Translations under genes and position numbers: made by a program
Shown here: piece by piece, positions 16,307-24,841 of the stretch
How the letters are laid out: the number at the start of each line of letters is the position of its first letter
How positions within the stretch are numbered: position 1 is the first letter of the stretch
Origin: Deltaproteobacteria bacterium
Lineage (GTDB): Bacteria > Desulfobacterota > Desulfobacteria > Desulfobacterales > SURF-15
Length of the DNA: 33,839 nt
NCBI GenBank assembly: GCA_024644775.1
Contig: JAHEHB010000006.1
Coordinates: 1-33,839 of the forward strand
Reading direction: 5' to 3'
Notes under the pieces: generated by a model
Databases searched by the model: none
What the model saw: only the letters and a program-made list of their open reading frames with translations
Told to the model about the DNA's origin: nothing

Positions 16307-16903
16307 TTAATCTTCCTCTTCTTGAAACATCGCCCTTTGGATTCTGACCGTTTTAAAGGCCACTGTGATTGCCATAATCAGTGCAATGGCCAAAAGGGTT
16401 GCTGAAATCGGGCGTGTGACGAAAATGGTGATGTCGCCATGGGACAATGCCAACGCCTGATAGAGAGAATTTTCAAGCATAGGTCCGAGTACCATCGCAA
16501 TCACCAGGGGTGCTCCGGGAATGTCGTATTTTTTCATTAAATACCTCAGCACACCAAAAATGATCATGATCCATACATCGCTGGTGTTGTTCCGGAGTGA
16601 ATAGGCGCCAATCAGGCATATTAAAAGTATCGCCGGATATAAATAACGATACGGAATACGCAAACTGGCGGCAAACAGCGGTACGATCGGAAGATTCATA
16701 ACCAGCAGAATGAGGTTTCCGACAAACATACTGGTAATCAACGCCCATACGAAATCAGGACTGGTCGTAAAGAGCATGGGTCCGGGCCTCAGACCATACA
16801 ACATGAGCGCTCCAAGCATCACGGCAGTCGTCCCCGAGCCCGGGATTCCGAGTGCCAGCAATGGCAGCATCGAACCGGAAGTGGCCGAATTGTTGGCCGA
16901 TTC
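16307..16903 (-). pseudogene. C-terminal half of a TctA-type tricarboxylate transporter permease
   Basis: The frame encodes about 198 residues from the conserved E-S-A-N-N-S-A near 16880-16903 through [21 protein letters not shown] to a normal C-terminus. It matches residues from about 315 onward of the intact TctA at 23307-24806, so roughly the first 300 residues are gone. The match ends abruptly at 16903/16904, where an unrelated opposite-strand segment begins. An internal ATG at 16870 exists, but no partner TctB or TctC lies beside it. I regard it as a remnant of a second TTT importer. Confidence 0.75.
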
Positions 16904-17038
16904 GAGAGGAGATCCCCATCATCGTCATCGTCATGAACAATGGAGCGCTGGGAATGTTCAAAGGAATCAATCCCATTACGTCCGAAACAGAGGGGAGACG
17001 ACCCGGGTGCACTTTTCCGAGTCAGCCGCTTACGTATA
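16904..17038 (+). pseudogene. Short fragment resembling a thiamine-diphosphate enzyme
   Basis: On the plus strand, directly at the point where the TctA remnant stops, the frame reads EEIPIIVIVMNNGALGMFKG. The IPIIVIVMNNGALGM stretch matches the cofactor-binding region of acetolactate-synthase-like thiamine-diphosphate enzymes (strand followed by N-N-G-x-x-G-M). The likeness lasts only about 18 residues, and the rest up to the stop near 17046 is not recognisable. It is so short that chance cannot be excluded. Confidence 0.38.
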
Positions 17039-18256
17039 TCATCCGATAATACCGGAAGTCCTCATCTTGCCGATATCTTCTTCTGAGTAATCAAGCTCCT
17101 TTAATATATCATCGGTGTGCTCACCCAGTTCGGGGGCCTTGCACCTAATCTCCGCCTTTGTTTCCGACAGCTTAATCGGGTTATTAACCACTTTGATGTT
17201 TCCATAATCGGGGTGATCCCAATCCACAAAAAAGCCATTGGTCAGGGCCTGCTCGTCCCGGGTGACTTCCAACGGGGTAACCACCGGAGACCAGACTAGC
17301 CTTTTGGCGCCCAAAATATCAACCCATTCGGCATAGGTTTTGGTGAGGAAAATCTCTTCGATTATCTTGATGAGTTCGCCGGCATTTCGCATTCGGTTCT
17401 CGTAGGTGGCAAACCGCTCGTCCTTCTCGAGATCGGGTCGCTCAATGGTCGCGCAGAAGCCGGGCCAGTAATGTTGGGAATTCGTCATCCCCAACATAAT
17501 CCATCGCCTGTCCTTGGTGGAATATACGTTACGGATGGGATTTCCCATGGTCTGGCGCTGGGGGCGTTTGGCATCGTTTCCCGTTATAAGGCAGCTGGAC
17601 ACGTCGAATCCAAGCACCCAGGTGGCCGTGTTGTAAAGCGATATCTCGACTTCCTGCGCCACACCGGTTCGTTCCCTGATAAAGAGGGCGGCCATGATCC
17701 CAGCCAGCAGACTGAGGGAGGTGACATGGTCCCCGTAAGCCGGTCGGGAGATATTGGGGGCACTATCGAGATCGTGCATGAGGTCCATAACGCCACTGCG
17801 CGCCCAAAAGGCCACTGAATCATACCCGCCGGTATTCTTTTCCGGGCCGCGCTGCCCGTATCCCGTAAGATTGGCAAAGATGATCTTTGGGTTGATTTCG
17901 CGCGACTTTTTATAGGTCAGATTGAATTTTTCCATCTCATAAGGCCGCAAGTTATTCATAAACACATCTGCCCCGGCAATCAGTTTATGGAGAATAGACT
18001 GCCCTTCCAGAGAGCCCAGGTTAATGGTGATACTCTTCTTGTTGCGGTCCACATGCTCCCAGAGATAATTGATTTGGTGGGGCTCGGACCAGCCCGACAT
18101 GCCGCGGGCGACCGAGTAGCGCTGATTATCGCCCCGGCCGGGTGGTTCCACATGAATAACCTCGGCGCCCCAGCTCCCGACTAGCATCCCAACGATCGGC
18201 ATGGCAACTGCCCCGCCGACCTCTACAATTTTGACTCCTTTAAGTTCATTTGCCAT
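17039..18256 (-). CDS. CaiB/BaiF family class III CoA-transferase
   Basis: This 405-residue protein belongs to family III CoA-transferases, which move CoA between carboxylic acids through an aspartyl-CoA intermediate. The likely catalytic aspartate is D176 in PAYGDHVTS. The N-terminal LKGVKIVEVGG, GSWGAEVIHVEPP near 28-40, and NLTGYGQRGP near 129-138 are family hallmarks. The start ATG at 18256 follows GAGAGGAT. The gene upstream is a CitE-type lyase, a pairing seen in pathways that activate a hydroxy acid and then cleave its CoA ester, such as citramalate to acetyl-CoA and pyruvate. The acid used is inferred, not shown. Confidence 0.92.
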   Translation of the reverse strand: MANELKGVKIVEVGGAVAMPIVGMLVGSWGAEVIHVEPPGRGDNQRYSVARGMSGWSEPHQINYLWEHVDRNKKSITINLGSLEGQSILHKLIAGADVFMNNLRPYEMEKFNLTYKKSREINPKIIFANLTGYGQRGPEKNTGGYDSVAFWARSGVMDLMHDLDSAPNISRPAYGDHVTSLSLLAGIMAALFIRERTGVAQEVEISLYNTATWVLGFDVSSCLITGNDAKRPQRQTMGNPIRNVYSTKDRRWIMLGMTNSQHYWPGFCATIERPDLEKDERFATYENRMRNAGELIKIIEEIFLTKTYAEWVDILGAKRLVWSPVVTPLEVTRDEQALTNGFFVDWDHPDYGNIKVVNNPIKLSETKAEIRCKAPELGEHTDDILKELDYSEEDIGKMRTSGIIG

Positions 18257-18414
18257 TGTATCCTCTCTGTCTTATGTGTAGTAACATGGCTCCTGGCAGG
18301 TAGAAAATGGGTATGGTCATTGAACCGTAGCTCTCGCATGCCAAAACCATACATGCCAGTAGTATGATCAGGTGATCGGTCTTGCCTGTAACCAGAAAAA
18401 AATTACCCAGCCCC
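18257..18414. other. 158-base spacer between the CitE-type and CaiB-type genes
   Basis: No gene is seen. GATCA-GG-TGATC at 18366-18377 is a short inverted repeat whose role is unknown. No terminator with a T run is present, so read-through from the lyase to the CoA-transferase gene is plausible. Confidence 0.4.
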
Positions 18415-19332
18415 TCATTTCATTAGAGAGAGCGCTTGGGCTTTTCTTTGCTCTACTGCCTCGATTGCTTCAGCCCGTTCCAGGATAATCTTCGCACGAT
18501 AATACACGGGGATATCCACCATTTTGCCATCCAAACCAACAGAGGCCGTCCCCTTTTGCACTCCTTCCTCAAAAGCCTCAATGACCCTTCGCGCATACTC
18601 GACACTGTCTGGAGACGGCGAAAATACACGATTTAGGATTTTAACATGGTCCGGATGAATGCACCCTGATCCCTGAGTGCCGATTTGTCTTCCCCGAATG
18701 GCTGCCTTCTCGAATCCAGCCAAGTCTCGGAAACCGGCCACGCTGCCTAAAATGCCGGTGGGTCTGAGTTTATTCACTTTGCAAACGGTCACGACCGCTG
18801 ATGCAGCATAAAGAAGCTCGACTCCGTCCTCAGAGGGTTCTGCGCCCAAAGCTAAATAATAATCCTCGGGACCGACGCCCATGGATACAATCCGCGGGCT
18901 TGCTTCGGCAATCGACCGTGCGTTGAGCACGCCCAAAGGTGTCTCAACGGCAAGAGCGATGCCTATGGATTTAGGAGGTAGACCTCGCTCCCTTTCTTTA
19001 ACTTCCAGCACGGCGTCCATACGATGAATCTGTTCCGCGGATTCGACCTTGGGCAGGTGTATCCCATTAAGGCCCGGGTAAACCGAAGCATCAATGTCTT
19101 CCAGTATGAGATCGGGGTCATTATTGACTCGAACAATCACCTCAGCACCCCCGCGTGCCGCCAGTGGTATGGATTCGCACACAAGCTTTCTTGCATTCTC
19201 TTTCTCGGAAGAGGGTACCGCGTCTTCAAGATCCAGGCAGATGCCGTCGGCTTTTCGGGCGTATGCCTTTTCCAAAAACCTTCGTACGTTCACAGGAAAT
19301 ATCAGGGTCGATCTTCGAATCTTAACAGCCAT
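18415..19332 (-). CDS. CitE / HpcH-type CoA-ester lyase (citramalyl- or malyl-CoA lyase-like)
   Basis: This 305-residue protein is of the CitE-like branch of the HpcH/HpaI family. R7-S-T-L-I-F-P starts the barrel, DLEDAVP is at 34-40, RVNN at 68-71, and LPKVES at 93-98. The metal ligands are E130 (AVETPLGV) and D157 (GPEDY). These residues are all present in lyases that cleave 3-hydroxy-acyl-CoA esters such as malyl-CoA, citramalyl-CoA or methylmalyl-CoA to acetyl-CoA or propionyl-CoA plus an oxo acid. The start ATG at 19332 follows AAAGGA. Next to a CoA-transferase gene, citramalyl-CoA lyase activity is the best guess. It is the first gene of the leftward series and diverges from the HMG-CoA-lyase-like operon. 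Confidence 0.88.
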   Translation of the reverse strand: MAVKIRRSTLIFPVNVRRFLEKAYARKADGICLDLEDAVPSSEKENARKLVCESIPLAARGGAEVIVRVNNDPDLILEDIDASVYPGLNGIHLPKVESAEQIHRMDAVLEVKERERGLPPKSIGIALAVETPLGVLNARSIAEASPRIVSMGVGPEDYYLALGAEPSEDGVELLYAASAVVTVCKVNKLRPTGILGSVAGFRDLAGFEKAAIRGRQIGTQGSGCIHPDHVKILNRVFSPSPDSVEYARRVIEAFEEGVQKGTASVGLDGKMVDIPVYYRAKIILERAEAIEAVEQRKAQALSLMK

Positions 19333-19573
19333 TTTCCATTTTCCTTTAATATATTGATTGGGAAAGATATATCAAGTGGATTTTCTGTGATCACCAAAGC
19401 AGGTCGCTTTGACAGTAGAATCGATTTGTAAATTGCCGCCGCGCGGTATTCGGGTTTGACGTAAGAAACTGCCCGTTATCGAACATTTTAAAATGATGGG
19501 CAGCCCCAAATCAAAAAGCGCAAGGAGAGTGCACGTCCACCTACGCCCGTTGTGCCAAACTTTACAAATTCTA

Positions 19574-19606
19574 TTGACATTATTATTGATATATTTGATA
19601 TATAAA
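19574..19606 (+). promoter_or_regulatory. Candidate promoter of the HMG-CoA-lyase-like / TTT operon
   Basis: A perfect TTGACA is at 19574-19579. An AT-rich -10 region follows at 19597-19606, with GATATA at 17 bases, TATATA at 19 and TATAAA at 21; the exact -10 is unclear. The start codon is 220 bases downstream, leaving a long leader. An ideal repressor-type palindrome abuts the -10 on its downstream side. Confidence 0.5.
19586..19603 (+). repeat. Tandem direct repeat TTGATATAT x2, with an inverted copy at 19367-19375
   Basis: TTGATATAT occurs twice without a gap at 19586-19594 and 19595-19603, inside the promoter spacer and -10 region. The reverse complement ATATATCAA occurs at 19367-19375 near the divergent lyase gene. 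AT-rich 9-mers can recur by chance, but the tight tandem spacing and the third copy near the other promoter make a shared regulator site possible. Confidence 0.5.
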
Positions 19607-19607
19607 T

Positions 19608-19617
19608 TTGTATACAA
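19608..19617. promoter_or_regulatory. Palindromic operator candidate TTGTATACAA
   Basis: This perfect 10-base palindrome lies directly downstream of the -10 region of the rightward promoter. Its pattern resembles operators of GntR/FCD regulators (T-N-G-T ... A-C-N-A type). The only such regulator visible is encoded at 11242-11910. Binding is inferred. Confidence 0.5.
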
Positions 19618-19648
19618 TTAATGAGTTGAATATTTACCTCTTGATTTT

Positions 19649-19674
19649 AACACGATCACGTGTTGAAACGTTTC
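19649..19674. repeat. Two adjacent inverted repeats in the leader
   Basis: AACACG-ATCA-CGTGTT at 19649-19664 has six-base arms and a four-base centre. It is followed at once by the perfect palindrome GAAACGTTTC at 19665-19674. They lie in the presumed leader of the rightward operon and could be protein sites or RNA hairpins. No T run follows, so they are not a terminator. Confidence 0.5.
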
Positions 19675-19823
19675 GGTCAAACCGAATTTACGGATGTAAG
19701 TGCCGCATCCCCTACTCATTACCAGACCTTGGGAAAGGATGACCGAACAGGCCTCATGGATTCTGCCATTAAACTTAAAAACCGTTTATTCGCTTTATAT
19801 TTTCTTAAGAAAGGATGTCTCAT

Positions 19824-20762
19824 ATGAATCTTCCCCAAAAGGTAACGATTGTTGAAGTCGGACCGCGGGACGGCTTTCAAAATGAAAGAAAATACATCCC
19901 CACGGACAAAAAAACCGACATCGTGAATGCCTTGGCAAAAACCGGCCTGAAAAACATCCAGGTCACCTCTGCGGTTCATCCCAAGGCGATTCCACAATTG
20001 GCCGATGCCGAGGAGGTGATGACAAAAATGGAACGGTTGCCCGGGGTCTCTTATCGTATTTTAGCCCCCAACCTCAAAGGGGTGCAAAGATCGATCCCCC
20101 TCAAACCGGATCAGATCAACCTGATGATGTCCATCAGCGAATCCCACAATCGATCCAATGCAAACCGCTCCATAGAGGAGTCTTTGAGAGACTTTGAAAA
20201 TCTTGTACCCATGATTTACGATGCCGGAATATCGGTCATCGGAGGAAGTGCATGTGCTTTAGGCTGCCCGTTTGAGGGAAAGATACCGATTCGGCAGTTT
20301 GAGAAAGTTGTCGATCGGTACATCGCCATGGGCATCCGCAGCGTCGGTATTGCCGATACCATCGGAACGGCCAATCCGCAGCAGGTTTACGAAGTAGTCT
20401 CCCATATGCTGGATAAATACCCGGACATTCACTTTCACATGCATCTGCACAACACCCGGGGGCTGGCGCTGGCGAACATTTTGGCGGCGATGCAAGCGGG
20501 AATCAGCGAATTTGATGCCGCCATCGGCGGACTCGGCGGGTGCCCATATGCGCCCAATGCATCCGGAAACATCGCCACAGAAGATTTGGTGAACATGCTC
20601 ACGGAGATGGGCATCGAGACGGGCGTGGATCTGGATGCCCTTCTAAAGGTGTCCGAGATGGTTCAGGAAGTGATTCCACATCCTCTTGACAGTGCCATCG
20701 TCAAATCCGGTAAGCCATGGGTACTGCAGAAAGCACCAGAGCGCCAGGAAAAAATCATATAA
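19824..20762 (+). CDS. Hydroxymethylglutaryl-CoA lyase-like enzyme
   Basis: This 312-residue TIM-barrel protein matches the HMG-CoA lyase family. EVGPRDGFQNE at 11-21 carries the catalytic R15 and metal ligand D16, HLHN at 207-210 supplies metal-binding histidines, and the signature GGLGGCPYAPNASGN at 235-249 has the catalytic C240. The segment GGSACALGCPFEG near 140-152 replaces the more common S-x-V-x-G-C-P-Y-E-G, a small variation. The start is ATG at 19824, eight bases after AAAGGA; an ATG nine bases earlier is too close to that site. The reaction is cleavage of a 3-hydroxy-3-methylacyl-CoA to acetyl-CoA and an oxo acid. The CoA-transferase in this operon probably makes its substrate. Confidence 0.9.
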   Translation: MNLPQKVTIVEVGPRDGFQNERKYIPTDKKTDIVNALAKTGLKNIQVTSAVHPKAIPQLADAEEVMTKMERLPGVSYRILAPNLKGVQRSIPLKPDQINLMMSISESHNRSNANRSIEESLRDFENLVPMIYDAGISVIGGSACALGCPFEGKIPIRQFEKVVDRYIAMGIRSVGIADTIGTANPQQVYEVVSHMLDKYPDIHFHMHLHNTRGLALANILAAMQAGISEFDAAIGGLGGCPYAPNASGNIATEDLVNMLTEMGIETGVDLDALLKVSEMVQEVIPHPLDSAIVKSGKPWVLQKAPERQEKII

Positions 20763-20856
20763 AGGATCTGAGCGTCTCATCGCGGGATGTCTATGTGCAG
20801 CTGTCCCGAAAGATAAGGATGAGGCAGTAACATTAACCGAGCGAAAGGAGGACGTC

Positions 20857-21864
20857 ATGATTAGGTCGAAATGCAAAGTATTCTGGGTCTCAATTTTAAC
20901 CACATCGCTTTCATTCGTCCTTGCGGCCGGATTTGCGACCTCGGTGGCAGCCGCCAGCGAGAAAGATTACCCCTCCAAGACTGTGCTGTTCATCTCCCCG
21001 TCCAAACCGGGAAGCGGTTTCGACACCACAGCGAGGGCTGTTGCCGCGGCCATCGTCAAGGAAAAACTGATCCCTGTGGCATTACCGGTTAAAAACCTGA
21101 GCGGATCTGCGCCGGGAACCGCGCACATTGTTACGCGCTACAAGAATAAACCCTACATGATCGCTGTTCAATCCGTTGCCGGAATGATGAACTATGCCAC
21201 CGGAATGTCGCCCTATTCCCACAAAGACTACGTGCCGATTGCCCGTCTCATCTCTGCCTACTACGGCATCCTCGTCAGGTATGATTCGCCTTACAAGACA
21301 CTGAGTGAACTCCTCAAGGATCTCAAGGAGGATCCGGGGGGCACGCCGCTGAGCGGCGGAACCAGCGATGACCGCGTTTGCTACGGGGCGCTTTTTTCAA
21401 AAGCCGGTGTGGACATCACAAAGATCAATTATGCGGCCTTCTCAGGGGGGACCCGGGCCGCTACGGTCGTTCTGGAGGGGTCTGCCAAAGCGGAGGTGAC
21501 CACCATCGACGATGTCATGGGGCTCATCGAAGCCAAAAAGCTGCGTCCACTGGCCATCAGTTCCGAAAAAAGAATGAGCGGTATTTTAAAAGACATTCCC
21601 ACCTTCAAAGAAGCGGGGGTCGATCTGGTCTGGGAAAACTTCAGGTATATTTTGGGCGGTCCCGGCATGCCCGATTACGCCAAGAAATACTGGCAGGGTG
21701 TTTTGGCAAAAATGGTGAAAACGCCGACCTGGCAGGGGATGATCAAAAAATACCGGTGGGGCGACTCATTCATGGTGGACGGTTTCGACGAATTTCTGGA
21801 TGAGAAACAGGCTATCATAACGGACGTCATGACAAAACTGGGAATGACCAAAAAGAAAAAGTAA
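20857..21864 (+). CDS. tctC: TctC-type (Bug) periplasmic solute-binding protein
   Basis: This 335-residue protein begins with a signal peptide (basic residues 2-7, hydrophobic core about 8-27, cleavage near VAA-AS around 32-34). The mature part starts KDYPSKTVLFISPSKPGSGFDTTAR, the typical Bug/TctC opening, and later NYAAFSGGTRAA and PTFKEAGVDL are family landmarks. The start is ATG at 20857, five to six bases after AAAGGAGG. The frame is open further upstream across the end of the lyase gene, but without a signal peptide. It delivers a carboxylate to the TctAB permease encoded downstream. The ligand is unknown; the operon suggests a branched C5 or C6 acid. Confidence 0.93.
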   Translation: MIRSKCKVFWVSILTTSLSFVLAAGFATSVAAASEKDYPSKTVLFISPSKPGSGFDTTARAVAAAIVKEKLIPVALPVKNLSGSAPGTAHIVTRYKNKPYMIAVQSVAGMMNYATGMSPYSHKDYVPIARLISAYYGILVRYDSPYKTLSELLKDLKEDPGGTPLSGGTSDDRVCYGALFSKAGVDITKINYAAFSGGTRAATVVLEGSAKAEVTTIDDVMGLIEAKKLRPLAISSEKRMSGILKDIPTFKEAGVDLVWENFRYILGGPGMPDYAKKYWQGVLAKMVKTPTWQGMIKKYRWGDSFMVDGFDEFLDEKQAIITDVMTKLGMTKKKK

Positions 21865-21886
21865 GCAGGATCTTTCGACGCATTGA

Positions 21887-21909
21887 GCGAACGCTTCTGA
21901 GGCGTTCGC
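21887..21909 (+). repeat. Intercistronic hairpin behind tctC
   Basis: GCGAACGC at 21887-21894 and GCGTTCGC at 21902-21909 form a perfect eight-base stem with a seven-base loop. No T run follows. It lies 22 bases after the tctC stop, within a 149-base gap before the CoA-transferase gene. It may protect the tctC message from 3' decay and so raise binding-protein levels. Confidence 0.6.
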
Positions 21910-22013
21910 GCCAAGAATCTGCGGGCCGAACAAGCATACAGGCAAGCCGATGGACAAGGTCTTGGTAAAGCTCTGCAGAAAAGGGTCGGGTATCTATTGA
22001 GGAGAGGTTTCAG

Positions 22014-23210
22014 ATGACATCAGATTTTTTGCTTTCGGACATCCAGGTTCTAGAACTCGGCCACATTGTGGCCGGACCTTCCGCCGGGTTGATTTTAGCC
22101 GATATGGGGGCGAATGTTATCAAGATTGAACGCCCCCAGGGAGGCGATCAGGCACGCGCACGGCCGGATCAGAGCCTGTTTATGACATTTAATCGAAATA
22201 AAAGAAGCATGGCGATGAATTTGAAGCACCCGGCCGGAAAAGATGTGTTCTCAAAACTCGTCAAAGGTGCGGATGTGGTCGTGGACAATTATGCGCCGGG
22301 AGCGCTGGGACGTTTGGGCTTCAGTTATGAAAAGATGGCCAAGATCAACCCGCGAATCATTCATTGTTCCATCAAAGGCTTTCTCCCGGGCCCCAAAGGA
22401 GATCGTCCGCTGTTGGACGAACCGGCACAAATGATGGGGGGGCTTGCATACATGACCGGCCCCCCGGGCCAGCCGCTGAGAGCCGGCACATCCGTCATAG
22501 ACATCGGGGCGGCCATGTTCGGTGTGATCGGTGTTCTCGCTGCGCTGCACGAGCGGCATAAGACCGGCCGTGGAAAGAGCATCCGGTCCGGGCTGTTTGA
22601 AACTACAGTCTTTTTTGTCGCTCAACACATGGCCAAAGCTGGTGTAACGGGACGCGTCCCGTCGCCGGCGCCCGAACGTAGCATCGGGAAAGACCTGGGA
22701 TGGGCTATATACAAGATCTTCATGACAAAGGACCAACGGCAAGTGTTTATCGGGGTTACCAGTGACGCGCACTGGGAACGATTTTGTCAGGAATTCCAGA
22801 TCTGTGACCTCTGGGAAGATATAGCCCTTCGAACCAATCAGGGGCGGGTGAAACAGCACGCCCTCGTCAACGACCGGGTGAAGCAGATAGCCGAATCGCT
22901 TGAATCGAATCTATTGATCGAGCGTCTGGAAAAATGCCAGGTCCCCTATGCCGTTGTCAACACACCGATGGATCTTCTTCAAGAGCCGCATCTGCGGGGA
23001 AGCGACCATTATGTTCAGGTGACCGCCCCGAACGGGGTGACCACAGAGCTTCCCCGTTTGCCGATGATTTTCAACGCTCAAAAAAAACTGCTGTGCAAGA
23101 ACCCTCCGAAGCTCGGAGAGCATACGGTGCAGATTATGCGGGATTTGGAATATTCCGAAGACAAGATCGAAGCCTTAATCCAGGAAGGCGTCATCGGCGG
23201 ACGCGCTTAG
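22014..23210 (+). CDS. CaiB/BaiF family class III CoA-transferase (TTT operon copy)
   Basis: This 398-residue protein has the class III CoA-transferase fold: IQVLELGHIVAGP near 10-22, ADMGANVIKIERP near 29-41, KGFLPGPKGDRP near 121-132, and the probable catalytic D163 in TSVIDIGAA. The C-terminal PPKLGEHT near 366-373 is typical. The start is ATG at 22014 after GAGGAGAGG. It differs clearly from the copy at 17039-18256, so the two probably act on different acids. Lying between the TctC and TctA genes and behind an HMG-CoA-lyase-like gene, it most likely activates the imported acid to its CoA thioester for cleavage. Confidence 0.92.
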   Translation: MTSDFLLSDIQVLELGHIVAGPSAGLILADMGANVIKIERPQGGDQARARPDQSLFMTFNRNKRSMAMNLKHPAGKDVFSKLVKGADVVVDNYAPGALGRLGFSYEKMAKINPRIIHCSIKGFLPGPKGDRPLLDEPAQMMGGLAYMTGPPGQPLRAGTSVIDIGAAMFGVIGVLAALHERHKTGRGKSIRSGLFETTVFFVAQHMAKAGVTGRVPSPAPERSIGKDLGWAIYKIFMTKDQRQVFIGVTSDAHWERFCQEFQICDLWEDIALRTNQGRVKQHALVNDRVKQIAESLESNLLIERLEKCQVPYAVVNTPMDLLQEPHLRGSDHYVQVTAPNGVTTELPRLPMIFNAQKKLLCKNPPKLGEHTVQIMRDLEYSEDKIEALIQEGVIGGRA

Positions 23211-23306
23211 CTTCAACGTTAAACCGGCACACCCCGGCAGAAGGGCCGGATCGGAAAAAAAGGTGGTAACCTTCTCTTCCGGAGGGGTGTGCTTCGGAGC
23301 TTAATC

Positions 23307-24806
23307 ATGGATCTTTTTTCGAATCTTTCACTGGGCTTCAGCCAGGCGCTTACGATTCAGAATTTGCTCTATTGCTTTGTCGGCGTGGTGTACGGGACGG
23401 TGATCGGGGTCCTGCCCGGAATCGGGGCGGTTGTCGGAATCTCCGTACTGCTCCCCCTCACCTTTGACATGCCGCCGACATCTGCGGTCATCATGCTGGC
23501 GGGAATATATTACGGCACTGCCTACGGTGGCTCGACGACCTCCATTCTGGTCAATACACCCGGAGAGGGTTCGGCCGTGGTGACCTGCCTGGATGGCCAT
23601 CAGATGGCCAAACAGGGACGGGCCAAGGCGGCGCTGGCCACTTCTGCCATCGGCTCTTTCTTTGCGGGCACGTTGGCCACGGTGTTTATCATGTTGCTGG
23701 CGGTTCCAATCTCCCGCCTGGGTTTAAAGTTTACCCCGGCCGAATATTTTTCACTGCTATTGCTCGCCTTGACCATGGTGGGAACCCTGGCAACCGAATC
23801 CCCTCTCAAGGGGGTTTTCACCACCCTGGTCGGACTGTTTTTAGCCATGGTGGGGATGGACCAGCAGACCGGTGAGGTCCGGTTTGCTTTCGGCATCCTC
23901 GACCTGATTGAAGGGATCGATTTCATCGTAGTCGCCATCGGCATGTTTGCCATCGCCGAGGTGCTCATCCAGGCCGAAAAGATCCGAGAATCCGGGCCTC
24001 AGGGGCGGATACCGGTAACGGGGGGACGGCTATGGATCACCTGGGAGGAACTGAAACAATCCTTTTTGCCGTATTGCCGCGGGACGGTTCTCGGGTTCCT
24101 GGTCGGCGTGCTTCCCGGCGCCGGCTCCACGCCCGCAACTTTTTTCGCTTATGTTCTTGAAAAAAAATTTTCCAAGCATCCGGAAATGTTCGGAAAGGGG
24201 GCTATCGAGGGCGTCGCCGGGCCTGAAGCAGCCAATAATTCCGCGAACCAAGGGGCTCTTGTGCCGCTGTTGACCCTCGGCATACCGGGCAGTGCGACCA
24301 CCGCCGTCATGCTAGGTGCCTTTATGATCTACGGGGTGCAGCCGGGGCCGTTGCTATTTCAGAATAGTCCCGAGTTCGTGTGGGCCATTATTGCCAGCAT
24401 GTACATTGGAAATGTCATACTGGTCATCCTGAATCTGCCGTTGGTCAATATTTTTGCCAAGCTGCTGGATGTGCCCGGGGCCTTGCTCTATTCCATGGTG
24501 CTCTCCTTCTGCACCGTCGGGGTTTTCAGCATGCGCTTTGCGATATTCGATGTTTACCTGATGATATTTTTCGGCGTCATCGGATATTTTATGCGAAAGC
24601 ACAATTATCCGGCGGCACCGCTGCTTCTTGCCCTGGTGTTGGGAGAAATGATGGAACAGGCACTGCGCCGCGCGCTGACGCTTTCAAACGGGGACTGGAG
24701 CGTATTCTGGACCCGCCCTATATCGCTGGGAATCCAGATCGTCATCGCCTTGTCGCTGCTGTATTCATTTGTCAGTTTCTTCCGGAAAAAGAATAGTACC
24801 GATTGA
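23307..24806 (+). CDS. tctA: TctA-type tripartite tricarboxylate transporter large permease
   Basis: This 499-residue membrane protein shows the TctA hallmarks: [17 protein letters not shown] in the first quarter, [19 protein letters not shown] near residues 71-89, [20 protein letters not shown] near 260-280, and [33 protein letters not shown] near 303-336. About ten to twelve hydrophobic segments are seen. The start is ATG at 23307 with GGAG seven bases upstream; a GTG at 23289 is crowded by its ribosome-binding sequence. It works with TctB (next gene) and the TctC protein to import a carboxylate using the ion gradient. Its C-terminal half is the template for recognising the truncated copy at 16307-16903. 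Confidence 0.95.
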   Translation: MDLFSNLSLGFSQALTIQNLLYCFVGVVYGTVIGVLPGIGAVVGISVLLPLTFDMPPTSAVIMLAGIYYGTAYGGSTTSILVNTPGEGSAVVTCLDGHQMAKQGRAKAALATSAIGSFFAGTLATVFIMLLAVPISRLGLKFTPAEYFSLLLLALTMVGTLATESPLKGVFTTLVGLFLAMVGMDQQTGEVRFAFGILDLIEGIDFIVVAIGMFAIAEVLIQAEKIRESGPQGRIPVTGGRLWITWEELKQSFLPYCRGTVLGFLVGVLPGAGSTPATFFAYVLEKKFSKHPEMFGKGAIEGVAGPEAANNSANQGALVPLLTLGIPGSATTAVMLGAFMIYGVQPGPLLFQNSPEFVWAIIASMYIGNVILVILNLPLVNIFAKLLDVPGALLYSMVLSFCTVGVFSMRFAIFDVYLMIFFGVIGYFMRKHNYPAAPLLLALVLGEMMEQALRRALTLSNGDWSVFWTRPISLGIQIVIALSLLYSFVSFFRKKNSTD

Positions 24807-24841
24807 AACCCGTGTAACGGAAGTTTGAGGAGTGCAGAAAA

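Larger units (their letters stand above)
19333..19823. promoter_or_regulatory. Divergent intergenic regulatory region
   Basis: About 490 bases without a supported gene separate the leftward lyase gene from the rightward operon. The 19560-19680 part is strongly AT-rich and holds the features listed separately: a TTGACA promoter element, a tandem 9-base repeat, and three inverted repeats. An inverted copy of the 9-base repeat element sits at 19367-19375 close to the lyase start. No confident promoter was found for the leftward direction. Confidence 0.6.

Noticed and set aside
22251..22859. 202-codon minus-strand frame opposite the CaiB-type gene
   Set aside because: No start signal or family likeness; the plus-strand gene has a clear function.
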